Positions 55,258-64,000 of a stretch of 64,000 bases of DNA are shown in pieces (the first letter of the stretch is position 1; each line of letters starts with the position of its first letter). Under the pieces are notes generated by a model. The model was not told where the DNA came from, ran no database searches, and saw only the letters and a list, made by a program, of their open reading frames with translations. The position numbers were made by a program, and so were the translations under genes. Origin of the DNA: Aeromonas bivalvium (GTDB lineage Bacteria; Pseudomonadota; Gammaproteobacteria; Enterobacterales; Aeromonadaceae); the NCBI RefSeq assembly GCF_000819765.1, contig NZ_CDBT01000008.1:1-64000 (forward strand), given 5' to 3'.

Positions 55258-55524
55258 ATGGCTAAGGGGCAATCTCTCCAAGACCCGTTTTTGAATGCGC
55301 TGCGCCGTGAGCGGATTCCTGTTTCTATCTATTTGGTGAACGGCATCAAGTTGCAGGGTCAGATCGAATCGTTTGACCAGTTTGTCATCTTGCTGAAGAA
55401 CACGGTGAGCCAGATGGTTTACAAGCACGCCATCTCTACCGTGGTGCCGGCCCGTGCCGTCAATCATCACCAGCATGTCGCCACCGGCCAGGGTGATGAG
55501 CAGTCCGGTGACAGCGAGGCGTGA
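55258..55524 (+). CDS. hfq: RNA chaperone Hfq
   Basis: An 88-aa Sm-like protein pairing sRNAs with mRNAs. The N terminus [23 protein letters not shown], Sm1 [20 protein letters not shown] and Sm2 [12 protein letters not shown] are highly conserved, followed by a short disordered tail. AAGGAAAAAAG lies before the ATG. hflX begins 60 nt downstream. Confidence 0.98.
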   Translation: MAKGQSLQDPFLNALRRERIPVSIYLVNGIKLQGQIESFDQFVILLKNTVSQMVYKHAISTVVPARAVNHHQHVATGQGDEQSGDSEA

Positions 55525-55584
55525 GCCGACGCGGCGAGCCCGCTCGCCATACAGATCCCATGAATTCCGTTAAGGAGTCAGCGC

Positions 55585-56871
55585 TTGTTTGACCGTTATG
55601 AAGCAGGCGAACAGGCCGTATTGGTGCATGTCAACTTCAGCGATGAGGGTGAACGTGAGGATCTCGAAGAGCTCAAGATGTTGGTGAGCTCAGCCGGGGT
55701 CAACACGCTGGGGGTGGTGACTACCAGCCGCAGTGCGCCAAGTGCCAAGTTTTTTGTCGGCAGCGGCAAGGCGGAAGAGATCGCAGCCGAGGTGCAGTCC
55801 CTGGATGCGGACGTGGTCATCTTCAATCATGCCCTGACCCCGGCCCAGGAGCGTAACCTGGAGCGGCTGTTCCAGTGCCGGGTGGTCGACAGAACCGGCC
55901 TCATTCTCGATATCTTCGCCCAGCGCGCCCGCACCCATGAAGGTAAACTTCAGGTCGAACTTGCCCAGTTACGCCATCTCTCTACCCGGCTGGTTCGCGG
56001 TTGGACCCACCTGGAGCGTCAGAAAGGCGGTATCGGCCTGCGCGGACCAGGTGAAACCCAGCTCGAAACAGACCGTCGTCTGCTGCGTGAACGCATCAAG
56101 GCCATCTTGCGCCGGCTCGACAAGGTGGCCAGGCAGCGGGAGCAGGGGCGCCGCGCCCGCAATCGCAACGAAGTGCCGACCGTTTCCCTGGTGGGTTATA
56201 CCAACGCCGGAAAATCCACTTTGTTCAACGAACTTACAGCTGCCAGCGTGTATGCTGCCGATCAATTGTTCGCGACCCTGGACCCGACCCTGCGTAAAGT
56301 GGAGATCCGGGACGTGGGGGATGTGATTCTGGCGGACACGGTTGGATTTATCCGACACCTGCCCCATGATCTGGTGGCGGCCTTCAAGGCGACGCTGCAG
56401 GAGACCCGGGAGGCCGACCTCTTGCTGCACGTGGTCGACTGTGCCGACGAGCAGATGCAGGACAATATCGACGCCGTACAACGGGTACTGGCCGAGATTG
56501 AATCCGATGATCGCCCCCAGCTGATGGTCTGCAACAAGATCGACAAGCTGAGCGATCGCCCGGCCTTGCTGGAGCGCGACGATGAGGGGCGCCCTGTCCG
56601 GGTCTGGCTCTCGGCCCAGACCGGGGAGGGGCGTGAGCTGCTGTTCCAGGCCCTGACCGAGCTGCTGGCGGGGACCATGGTACACCACAGGTTGCAGTTG
56701 CCGCCTTCGGCCGCCCGGTTGCGCAGTACCCTCTATCGCCTCAAGGGGATAGAGCAGGAAGGTTTTAGCGAGGAGGGGGATTTTGTGCTGGAAGTCCGCT
56801 TGCAAGTGGCCGACTGGAACCGCCTCGTGAAGCAAGAAGGTGAAGTTTTACAACGCTTTATCATGCATTGA
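55585..56871 (+). CDS. hflX: Ribosome-associated GTPase HflX
   Basis: A 428-aa GTPase that splits stalled or heat-damaged 70S ribosomes. N-terminal glycine-rich domain with KGGIGLRGPGETQLETDRR; G motifs GYTNAGKSTLFN, DTVGFIRHLPHDL and NKID. The start is TTG at 55585 with consensus AAGGAG upstream, matching the family N terminus. Part of the hfq-hflXKC cluster. Confidence 0.95.
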   Translation: MFDRYEAGEQAVLVHVNFSDEGEREDLEELKMLVSSAGVNTLGVVTTSRSAPSAKFFVGSGKAEEIAAEVQSLDADVVIFNHALTPAQERNLERLFQCRVVDRTGLILDIFAQRARTHEGKLQVELAQLRHLSTRLVRGWTHLERQKGGIGLRGPGETQLETDRRLLRERIKAILRRLDKVARQREQGRRARNRNEVPTVSLVGYTNAGKSTLFNELTAASVYAADQLFATLDPTLRKVEIRDVGDVILADTVGFIRHLPHDLVAAFKATLQETREADLLLHVVDCADEQMQDNIDAVQRVLAEIESDDRPQLMVCNKIDKLSDRPALLERDDEGRPVRVWLSAQTGEGRELLFQALTELLAGTMVHHRLQLPPSAARLRSTLYRLKGIEQEGFSEEGDFVLEVRLQVADWNRLVKQEGEVLQRFIMH

Positions 56872-56953
56872 ACCGCCATCTGGGCGATTAGGCCCGGCGG
56901 CATGATGCCGATAGAGATGACATCCATTCGCACGTATTTAAATGGAGACGCTG

Positions 56954-58105
56954 ATGGCTTGGAATGAGCCTGGAAACAACGGCAAAGACCGTGACCCCTG
57001 GGGGAATAACGGCAAAACTCAGGGCCCCCCTGATCTGGACGAGATGCTGCGCAAGTTGAGCCGCCGTTTTGGTGGCCTGTTTGGCGGCAGTGGCAAATCC
57101 GGTGGTGAGATGGGCAAGTTCGGCATCTCCATCGCCGTGCTGATCGCCGTGGTGGTGTGGGTCGTCAGCGGCTTCTATACCATTCGCGAAGCGGAGCGCG
57201 GCGTCGTGCTGCGCTTTGGCCAGTACTCTCACAACGTGGATCCCGGCCTGCGCTGGAAGCCGACCTTCATCGACCGGGTGATCCCGGTGGACGTCGAGTC
57301 CGTGCGTTCCCTGCCGGCCTCCGGTTTCATGCTGACCCAGGACGAGAACGTGGTCCGGGTCGAGATGGACGTGCAGTATCGCATCGTGGATCCCCAGGCC
57401 TACCTGTTTAGCGTGACCAACGCGGACGAGAGCCTGAGCCAGGCCACCGACAGTGCCCTGCGTTATGTGGTGGGTCACACCCGGATGGATGACGTCCTGA
57501 CCACGGGTCGGGAAAAGGTCCGCCAGGAGACCTGGCAGGTGATCGACGGCATCATTGATCAATATCAGATGGGGCTTCAGATCGTCGACGTCAACTTCCT
57601 GCCTGCCCGTCCGCCGGAAGAGGTGAAAGACGCCTTCGATGACGCCATCTCAGCCCAGGAAGATGAACAGCGCTTCATCCGTGAAGCGGAAGCTTATGCC
57701 CGTGAGGTGGAGCCCAAGGCCCGTGGCCAGGTCAAGCGCCTGGAACAGGAAGCCGAGGGTTACAAGTCCCAGATCGTGCTCAAGGCCAAGGGGGAAGTGG
57801 CTCGCTTCAACGAGCTGTTGCCCCAGTATCAGGCTGCCCCCGAGTTGACTCGTGAGCGTATCTACCTGGAAACCATGGAAGAGCTGTATCAGCAGACCAA
57901 CAAGGTGGTGGTGGACATGCCGGCTGGCAACAACAGCATGATCTACCTGCCGCTCGACAAGCTCTCCGGCAAGGCGAATGCGGTGCAAGCTGCGCGTCCT
58001 GCAGGCAGCGCTGTGGTTGAATCGACCCCGGTGTCCAACGAGGGAGCCAACTCCACCCCGACTCCGCTGCGTAGCGGCGACCGTTTCAGCTCAGGGAGAA
58101 ACTAA
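56954..58105 (+). CDS. hflK: FtsH modulator HflK
   Basis: A 383-aa inner-membrane SPFH-domain protein. A Gly/Asn-rich N terminus (MAWNEPGNNGKDRDPWGNNG) precedes one transmembrane helix (about 60-80), then the SPFH domain facing the periplasm and a coiled coil. With HflC it forms the cage around the FtsH protease. ATG at 56954 with GGAGA; an in-frame ATG four codons earlier is possible. hflC starts 3 nt after the stop. Confidence 0.96.
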   Translation: MAWNEPGNNGKDRDPWGNNGKTQGPPDLDEMLRKLSRRFGGLFGGSGKSGGEMGKFGISIAVLIAVVVWVVSGFYTIREAERGVVLRFGQYSHNVDPGLRWKPTFIDRVIPVDVESVRSLPASGFMLTQDENVVRVEMDVQYRIVDPQAYLFSVTNADESLSQATDSALRYVVGHTRMDDVLTTGREKVRQETWQVIDGIIDQYQMGLQIVDVNFLPARPPEEVKDAFDDAISAQEDEQRFIREAEAYAREVEPKARGQVKRLEQEAEGYKSQIVLKAKGEVARFNELLPQYQAAPELTRERIYLETMEELYQQTNKVVVDMPAGNNSMIYLPLDKLSGKANAVQAARPAGSAVVESTPVSNEGANSTPTPLRSGDRFSSGRN

Positions 58106-58108
58106 TAG

Positions 58109-58993
58109 ATGAAAAAACTAGCTATTGGTGTCATCGCTGTGGCCGCCATGGTCTGCTTCTCCTCCGTCTTCATCGTCGATGAAGGGCAGAAGGGCATAGT
58201 CGTGCAGTTTGGCAAGGTGAAGCGGGTTGAATCCGGCGAGCCACGGCTCTATGAGCCTGGACTGCACTTCAAGGTGCCGCTCATCGATCAGGTGCGCAAG
58301 ATGGATGCCCGTATCCAGACCCTGGAAGGCCAGGCGGATCGCTTCGTGACCTCCGAGAAGAAAGACCTCATCATCGACTCCTATGTGAAGTGGAAGATAG
58401 AGGACTTCTCCAAGTACTACCTGGCCACAGGTGGTGGCAACAAGATCCAGGCCGAAGACCTGCTCAAGCGCAAGATCAACAACGGTCTGCGTTCCGAGAT
58501 AGGTAACCGCACCATCAAGGACATCGTCTCCGGTGAGCGCAGTACCGTGATGGAAGATGCCCTGATGAAGATGGCGCGCTCCTCCGAGCTCGGCATCAAG
58601 GTGGTGGATGTGCGGATCAAGCAGATCAACCTGCCGGTGGAAGTGTCCAACTCCATCTATCAGCGGATGCGTGCCGAGCGGACTGCGGTTGCCCGTGAGC
58701 ACCGCTCCCAGGGTCGCGAGCAGGCCGAAATCCTGCGGGCCGACATCGACCGCAAGGTGACCGTCATGATCGCCGACGCCGAGAGTAATGCGCGTCAGTT
58801 GCGTGGTGAAGGGGATGCCGAAGCCGCCAGGATCTATGCCGACAGCTACAAGAAGGACCCCGAGTTCTTCAGCTTCGTGCGCAGCATGGAGGCCTATCGC
58901 AAGAGCTTCGCCGGTGGCAACGACCTGATGGTGCTCAAGCCGGACAGCGAGTTCTTCCGCTACCTCAAGTCGCCGCAAGGCAGCCAGCCGTAA
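58109..58993 (+). CDS. hflC: FtsH modulator HflC
   Basis: A 294-aa SPFH-domain protein: N-terminal signal-anchor helix (AIGVIAVAAMVCFSSVFIV), the SPFH domain starting VDEGQKGIVVQFGK, and a long helix (VAREHRSQGREQAEILRADI). Partner of HflK. The stop is followed by a terminator. Confidence 0.96.
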   Translation: MKKLAIGVIAVAAMVCFSSVFIVDEGQKGIVVQFGKVKRVESGEPRLYEPGLHFKVPLIDQVRKMDARIQTLEGQADRFVTSEKKDLIIDSYVKWKIEDFSKYYLATGGGNKIQAEDLLKRKINNGLRSEIGNRTIKDIVSGERSTVMEDALMKMARSSELGIKVVDVRIKQINLPVEVSNSIYQRMRAERTAVAREHRSQGREQAEILRADIDRKVTVMIADAESNARQLRGEGDAEAARIYADSYKKDPEFFSFVRSMEAYRKSFAGGNDLMVLKPDSEFFRYLKSPQGSQP

Positions 58994-59013
58994 GCGCAGA
59001 CGGTGCAGATGCA

Positions 59014-59040
59014 AGAGGGCCCTCAAGGGGCCCTCTTTCT
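59014..59040 (+). terminator. hfl operon terminator
   Basis: AGAGGGCCC and GGGCCCTCT form a stem followed by TTCTATTTC. Confidence 0.8.
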
Positions 59041-59277
59041 ATTTCTGCCGGCTCAAAGCCCGGTGTGGCGAGGGGGCGGCATGGAGTGTGAGCGGCGCCG
59101 TCTCCCAAACCATGAAAGAGCGCTCTCCAGGGGATCTCATTCTATTCTTGCTGGTTCAGAGCCTCGCCGACAGGAGGCTCCCGGCCTTGTGGTCAAGGGC
59201 GCGGGGAGCGAGGCGGTTTTCTATCAGGGAGTAAGGAGGCCTTCTCCCAAATCGTGGGAGAGGGCCATGACGGCCCA
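59041..59277. other. Intergenic region between hflC and ispB
   Basis: About 240 nt with several short inverted repeats (for example around 59240-59275) and no convincing gene; a 113-codon plus-strand frame covers it but has no family resemblance. yjeT and purA, which follow hflC in E. coli, are not here. Confidence 0.5.
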
Positions 59278-59305
59278 TGAAAAAGAGGCCGCAGCGGGCC
59301 TCTTT
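59278..59305 (-). terminator. ispB terminator
   Basis: On the minus strand AAAGAGGCC and GGCCTCTTT form a stem followed by a T-run, 24 nt past the ispB stop. Confidence 0.8.
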
Positions 59306-59328
59306 GTGCTGATATTGGAAAGGAAGGT

Positions 59329-60300
59329 TCAGGTGCTGCGTTGAACCGCCATCTGGGCCAGCTGGATCAGGGCCTGGCGGTGTTGGGTGTCCGGCAGGAC
59401 CATGAGGGCGGCGATGGCCTTGTCGGCCTCTTCCCGGGCACGCTGACGGGAGTATTCCAGGGCGCCAGTGTCGTCGAGGATGGCGAGGATTTCGTCAAGG
59501 TGCGCCATGCCGTTGCGGTGTTCGATGGCATCACGAATGCGCTGGCGCTGAGCCGGGCTGCCCATCTCCATGGCGCGCAGCAGGGGCAGGGTGGGCTTGC
59601 CCTCGGCCAGGTCATCGCCGACGTTCTTGCCCATCTCGTCGCTCTGGGAGCAGTAATCCATCACATCATCGATGATCTGGAACGCCGTACCCAGGTACTT
59701 GCCGTAATCTGTCATCGCCTGCTCGATGGGTTCGGGCTGTTGGGTCAGCACGGCGGCGAGCCGGGTGGCGGCTTCGAACAGCTTGGCGGTCTTGCAGTAG
59801 ATGACCGTCATGTAGCTCTGTTCCGTGGTGTCCGGATCGTTGCAATTCATCAGCTGCATCACCTCGCCTTCGGCGATGGTGTTGGTGGCATCGGACAGTA
59901 TCTCCATTACCCGCAGGTCGGCGAGCTCCGCCATCATCTGGAAGGAGCGGCTGTAGAGATAATCCCCCACCAGGACGCTGGCGGCATTGCCAAACATGGC
60001 GTTGGCGGTTTCCCGGCCGCGGCGCAGGTCGGATTCATCGACCACGTCGTCGTGCAGCAGGGTCGAGGTATGGATGAATTCGATGATGGCGGCGAGTTTG
60101 AGGTGATCTTGTCCCTCGTAACCCAGCGCCCTGGCGGCCATGACGGTCAGCATGGGGCGCATCCGCTTGCCGCCGGCACTGACAATGTAGAAACCCAGCT
60201 GATTGATCAGGCTGACATCGGACTGGAGCCGGGCCAGGATCAGCTCATTGACCGCCGTCATGTCGGCGGCACAGAGCGCTCGAATAGTCTGTTGGTCCAT
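59329..60300 (-). CDS. ispB: Octaprenyl diphosphate synthase
   Basis: A 323-aa trans-prenyltransferase making the C40 side chain of ubiquinone and menaquinone. The first Asp-rich motif is LLHDDVVDESDLRRG, the second FQIIDDVMDYC. ATG at 60300 gives exactly the E. coli length. Divergent from rplU with 242 nt between. Confidence 0.96.
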   Translation of the reverse strand: MDQQTIRALCAADMTAVNELILARLQSDVSLINQLGFYIVSAGGKRMRPMLTVMAARALGYEGQDHLKLAAIIEFIHTSTLLHDDVVDESDLRRGRETANAMFGNAASVLVGDYLYSRSFQMMAELADLRVMEILSDATNTIAEGEVMQLMNCNDPDTTEQSYMTVIYCKTAKLFEAATRLAAVLTQQPEPIEQAMTDYGKYLGTAFQIIDDVMDYCSQSDEMGKNVGDDLAEGKPTLPLLRAMEMGSPAQRQRIRDAIEHRNGMAHLDEILAILDDTGALEYSRQRAREEADKAIAALMVLPDTQHRQALIQLAQMAVQRST

Positions 60301-60441
60301 AAGTCTCGTAACGTGACGGGCAGCAATGTCTGCAGTTTTAGTAATGGCGGGGATTCTACACGATTTCACAATGGGTTACAGTTAAGCGTTTATTCACGGT
60401 CGGGCATATGCGCACAAAATAAACTTTTTGCTAAATTGGTC

Positions 60442-60470
60442 TTGCCTGAATAGACCGATATGCGTAGAAT
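60442..60470 (+). promoter_or_regulatory. rplU-rpmA promoter
   Basis: TTGCCT, a 17-nt spacer and TAGAAT, followed by GCCGGCCC, about 70 nt before rplU. The GC-rich discriminator fits growth-rate control. Confidence 0.75.
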
Positions 60471-60542
60471 GCCGGCCCATTGTTATAGTTTTTGTGCGGG
60501 TCTGGCCTTGAGCAAAAGACTCGCCTTTACGGAGTTAATCAA

Positions 60543-60854
60543 ATGTACGCGGTATTCCAAAGCGGCGGAAAACAACACCGTGTGGCCGAAGGTCAAATCG
60601 TTCGTCTGGAAAAGCTGAACGTTGAGACTGGCGCTACCATCGACTTCAACGAAGTGCTGATGGTTGCAGCAGGCGACACTTTTAAAGTAGGTGCTCCTTT
60701 CGTTGAAGGTGGCAAGGTTGTAGCTGAAGTTGTGGCTCACGGCCGTGGCGAGAAAGTGACTATCGTCAAGTTCCGTCGTCGTAAGCACCATCGCAAGCAA
60801 GCGGGCCACCGTCAGTGGTTCACTGAAGTCAAAATCACTGGCATCAGCGCTTAA
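60543..60854 (+). CDS. rplU: 50S ribosomal protein L21
   Basis: A 103-aa protein with canonical start [14 protein letters not shown] and the basic 23S-binding stretch [16 protein letters not shown]. Uses the few optimal codons typical of ribosomal genes. GGAG upstream; rpmA follows after 19 nt. Confidence 0.98.
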   Translation: MYAVFQSGGKQHRVAEGQIVRLEKLNVETGATIDFNEVLMVAAGDTFKVGAPFVEGGKVVAEVVAHGRGEKVTIVKFRRRKHHRKQAGHRQWFTEVKITGISA

Positions 60855-60873
60855 TTCGAGAGGAATCTGAAAA

Positions 60874-61131
60874 ATGGCACATAAAAAAGCTGGCGGTTCA
60901 TCCCGTAACGGTCGCGACTCAGAAGCCAAACGTCTCGGCGTGAAGCGCTTCGGCGGCGAAACTGTACTGGCTGGCAGCATCATCGTTCGTCAGCGTGGTA
61001 CCAAGTTCCACGCCGGTGAGAACGCTGGCGTGGGCAAGGACCACACCATCTTCGCAACCGCGAATGGCAAGGTGAAGTTCGAAGTTAAAGGTCCGCAGAA
61101 TCGTAAATACATCAGCATCGTTGCTGAGTAA
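60874..61131 (+). CDS. rpmA: 50S ribosomal protein L27
   Basis: An 85-aa protein, [20 protein letters not shown], whose N-terminal tail reaches the peptidyl-transferase centre. There is no cleavable N-terminal extension as in Firmicutes. Ends with a strong terminator. Confidence 0.98.
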   Translation: MAHKKAGGSSRNGRDSEAKRLGVKRFGGETVLAGSIIVRQRGTKFHAGENAGVGKDHTIFATANGKVKFEVKGPQNRKYISIVAE

Positions 61132-61151
61132 TTACGGACCGCAAGGATCCG

Positions 61152-61186
61152 AGGCCCCGCCAGTATGGCGGGGCTTTTGTTTTTAT
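61152..61186 (+). terminator. rplU-rpmA terminator
   Basis: GGCCCCGCC and GGCGGGGCT-type stem followed by TTTTGTTTTT, 20 nt after the rpmA stop. Confidence 0.85.
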
Positions 61187-61308
61187 ACAGCATTTGCACG
61201 AAAAAACGGGACGCCGATGGTCTGCCGCAGGCGCCATCATCCAGATGCGTATCGCCCGCAGGGGCCTGTACCACTATAATTGCGTATCGGTTTTTCGAAT
61301 TAAGGTGA

Positions 61309-62520
<1,212 letters not shown>

Positions 62521-62550
62521 TAGTCGCCTTTCGTGTCATCGCATGAATAC

Positions 62551-62582
62551 CGGAGTCCGGCAACGGACTCCGGTTTTTTTTA
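62551..62582 (+). terminator. cgtA terminator
   Basis: CGGAGTCCG and CGGACTCCG form a perfect stem followed by eight T. Confidence 0.92.
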
Positions 62583-62915
62583 TCGAGGTGTCCAGGGATA
62601 GCGATGGACTCGAAGCGCGCCAATTGTGGGATTTGTGATGCCAGTTCTTGCCTGGCATCTTCAGCTGGTTATACTGCGCACCTGAACGCAACCTGACTGA
62701 AACAATATGCTAACACTTTGGTGTGAATCAATATGCATATCTGTTTGGGTATGTTCTGATGGACGCTTCGTCTGTGAAAATACTTATGCTGAAAATAATG
62801 CATTAAAAGCTTGTTTGTGCGTTTTTTTGGAGTATTCTTTCGCCCGTTTTGCTGGGCGGGGCATGAGTATGCAGGCGACCTGGCTAAGGAAAAGTAACAT
62901 TAAGGCTGTAATACC
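62583..62915. other. Upstream region of the yjiH-like gene
   Basis: About 330 nt without a supported gene. It has an 8-bp hairpin (GATGCCAG / CTGGCATC at 62637-62659) and an AT-rich stretch (62700-62830) suited to a promoter. An 80-codon frame at 62707-62949 overlaps the next gene and looks spurious. Confidence 0.45.
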
Positions 62916-64000
62916 ATGCTGGAAAAGACTCTCGATGCCCCCACGGTGAATACCCGCCGTAACTTGCTGATGTTCTTGGTCCCGTCACTCATCGGGATCC
63001 TGCTGTTCATGACCCCGGTGCTCTACGACGGCAATATCACCATACCTGTGGCCGTGCTGGCCAAGACGGTGCAGGCCGTGTTCGCCGACTCTCTGGTGGC
63101 CGTGGTGAGTGGTCTCATCACCACCACCATGTTGCTGACCCTGGTCGCCTGGTTGTTCAAGCCCGCCATCCTGGTGCGTCGTCCCTTCCTCAATGCCCTG
63201 TTCAATGTCTCCCCCTTCTGGGCCTGCGTACGGGTGCTGGGTGGTATCTTTGCCCTGCTGGTCTTCTTCGGCGTCGGGCCCGAGGCGCTGCGATCCGATG
63301 CCACCGGGGGACTGGTGCTGCACGATCTGCTGCCCGTGCTGTTCTCCGTGTTCATCTTCGCCGGTCTCCTGCTGCCCCTGCTGCTGGATTTCGGACTGCT
63401 TGAGTTCATCGGCACCCTGATGACCCGCATCATGCGCCCCGTGTTCCGTCTGCCCGGCCGCTCGGCAGTGGACTGCTTCGCCTCCTGGCTCGGCGATGGC
63501 AGTGTCGGCATCCTGCTGACCAGCAAGCAGTACGAAGGCAAGTTCTACACCCAGCGGGAAGCCGCCGTCATCGGCACCACCTTCTCCGCCGTCTCCATCA
63601 CCTTCTGTCTGGTGGTGATCTCCCAGGTCAAACTGGAGCACATGTTTGTACCCTTCTATCTGACGGTCTGCCTGGCTGGCGTGGTGGCGGCCATCGTAGT
63701 GCCGCGCCTGCCGCCGCTTTCCTGGAAGAAGGATGTCTACAGTGACGGCACCCCGCTGTGTCGCAAGCAGGAGGCGGTGCCCCACGAGCATAGCCTGGTG
63801 AGTTATGGCTTCGAGCGTGCCCTCAAGAAGGCCGACAGCGTCAACGATCTGGGGGCCGTGGCCCGGGAAGGGGTGAAGAATGCCCTGGATATGGTGTTTG
63901 GGGTCTTGCCCGTGGTGATGGCGATCGGAACCTGCGCCCTGCTGCTGGCCGAGCACACTCCCATCTTCAACTGGCTGGGGGCTCCTTTCATCCCATTGCT
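62916..64000 (+). CDS. yjiH: YjiH-family membrane protein, truncated by window end
   Basis: At least 361 residues are visible. MLEKTLDAPTVNTRRNLLMFLVPSLIGILLFM starts a polytopic membrane protein with a nucleoside-recognition (Gate) type domain; DCFASWLGDGSVGILLTSKQYEGKFYTQREAAVIGTTFSAVSITF is the diagnostic YjiH stretch. Gate-domain proteins are transporters or spore proteins, and the YjiH substrate is not established. The C terminus lies beyond the window. Confidence 0.85.
   Translation, partial: MLEKTLDAPTVNTRRNLLMFLVPSLIGILLFMTPVLYDGNITIPVAVLAKTVQAVFADSLVAVVSGLITTTMLLTLVAWLFKPAILVRRPFLNALFNVSPFWACVRVLGGIFALLVFFGVGPEALRSDATGGLVLHDLLPVLFSVFIFAGLLLPLLLDFGLLEFIGTLMTRIMRPVFRLPGRSAVDCFASWLGDGSVGILLTSKQYEGKFYTQREAAVIGTTFSAVSITFCLVVISQVKLEHMFVPFYLTVCLAGVVAAIVVPRLPPLSWKKDVYSDGTPLCRKQEAVPHEHSLVSYGFERALKKADSVNDLGAVAREGVKNALDMVFGVLPVVMAIGTCALLLAEHTPIFNWLGAPFIPL

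Noticed and set aside
59003..59344. 113-codon plus-strand frame between hflC and ispB
   Set aside because: Runs through two terminator hairpins, has no ribosome site and no family resemblance.

Overview
The window is a GC-rich, gene-dense gammaproteobacterial chromosome segment that fits Aeromonas best. The basis is a prolyl aminopeptidase of the distinctive Aeromonas type, gammaproteobacterial housekeeping blocks (ilvIH, rsgA/orn, queG-nnr-tsaE-amiB-mutL-miaA-hfq-hflXKC, ispB/rplU-rpmA-cgtA) and a large tRNA-Gly(GCC) array. No phage, insertion sequence, integron, CRISPR array or rRNA was found. The species is inferred from remembered protein similarity, not from a search.

Layout. 1-2.0 kb: leuA (minus) behind a leucine-rich leader peptide and attenuator, with its 3' end tandemly repeated downstream. 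2.1-4.8 kb: TetR regulator, PAP2 phosphatase, VC2487-like glycosyltransferase and a 50-aa protein. 5.2-7.5 kb: ilvI and ilvH, separated by a duplicated junction that creates a 26-aa ORF. 7.7-15.4 kb: CSS-EAL protein, aminotransferase, M28 lipoprotein peptidase, trmB, yggL, glutaminase and a triple-rhodanese protein. 15.4-23.0 kb: a minus-strand surface-polysaccharide export operon (SLBB export protein, Wzz, YjbE/F/G/H) without adjacent sugar-synthesis genes. 23.8-28.8 kb: a single-chain ABCC-like ABC transporter and prolyl aminopeptidase. 29.3-34.6 kb: betI-betB-betA plus a divergent BCCT transporter preceded by a coupled 13-codon ORF. 34.6-34.8 kb: tRNA-Phe and tRNA-Asn. 35-46.6 kb: M6 metalloprotease, rraB, PAS-GGDEF-EAL protein with a repeated 3' end, lipoproteins, a small-gene operon ending with psd upstream, rsgA, orn, then seven tRNA-Gly genes and two tRNA relics. 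46.6-64 kb: polyphosphate glucokinase, queG, the nnr-to-hflC block, ispB, rplU, rpmA, cgtA and a truncated yjiH-like gene.

Themes. Branched-chain amino-acid synthesis (leuA, ilvIH) and osmoprotection (choline to glycine betaine) are complete local modules. The nnr-to-hflC block combines metabolite repair, tRNA modification, cell separation, mismatch repair and RNA/protease control in tightly packed genes. The most unusual pattern is that three unrelated genes (leuA, ilvI, the PAS-GGDEF-EAL gene) carry downstream tandem copies of their own last codons. The EAL and ilvI copies, and largely the leuA copies, still encode the same C-terminal peptide, and the leuA and EAL copies also keep the stop codon.
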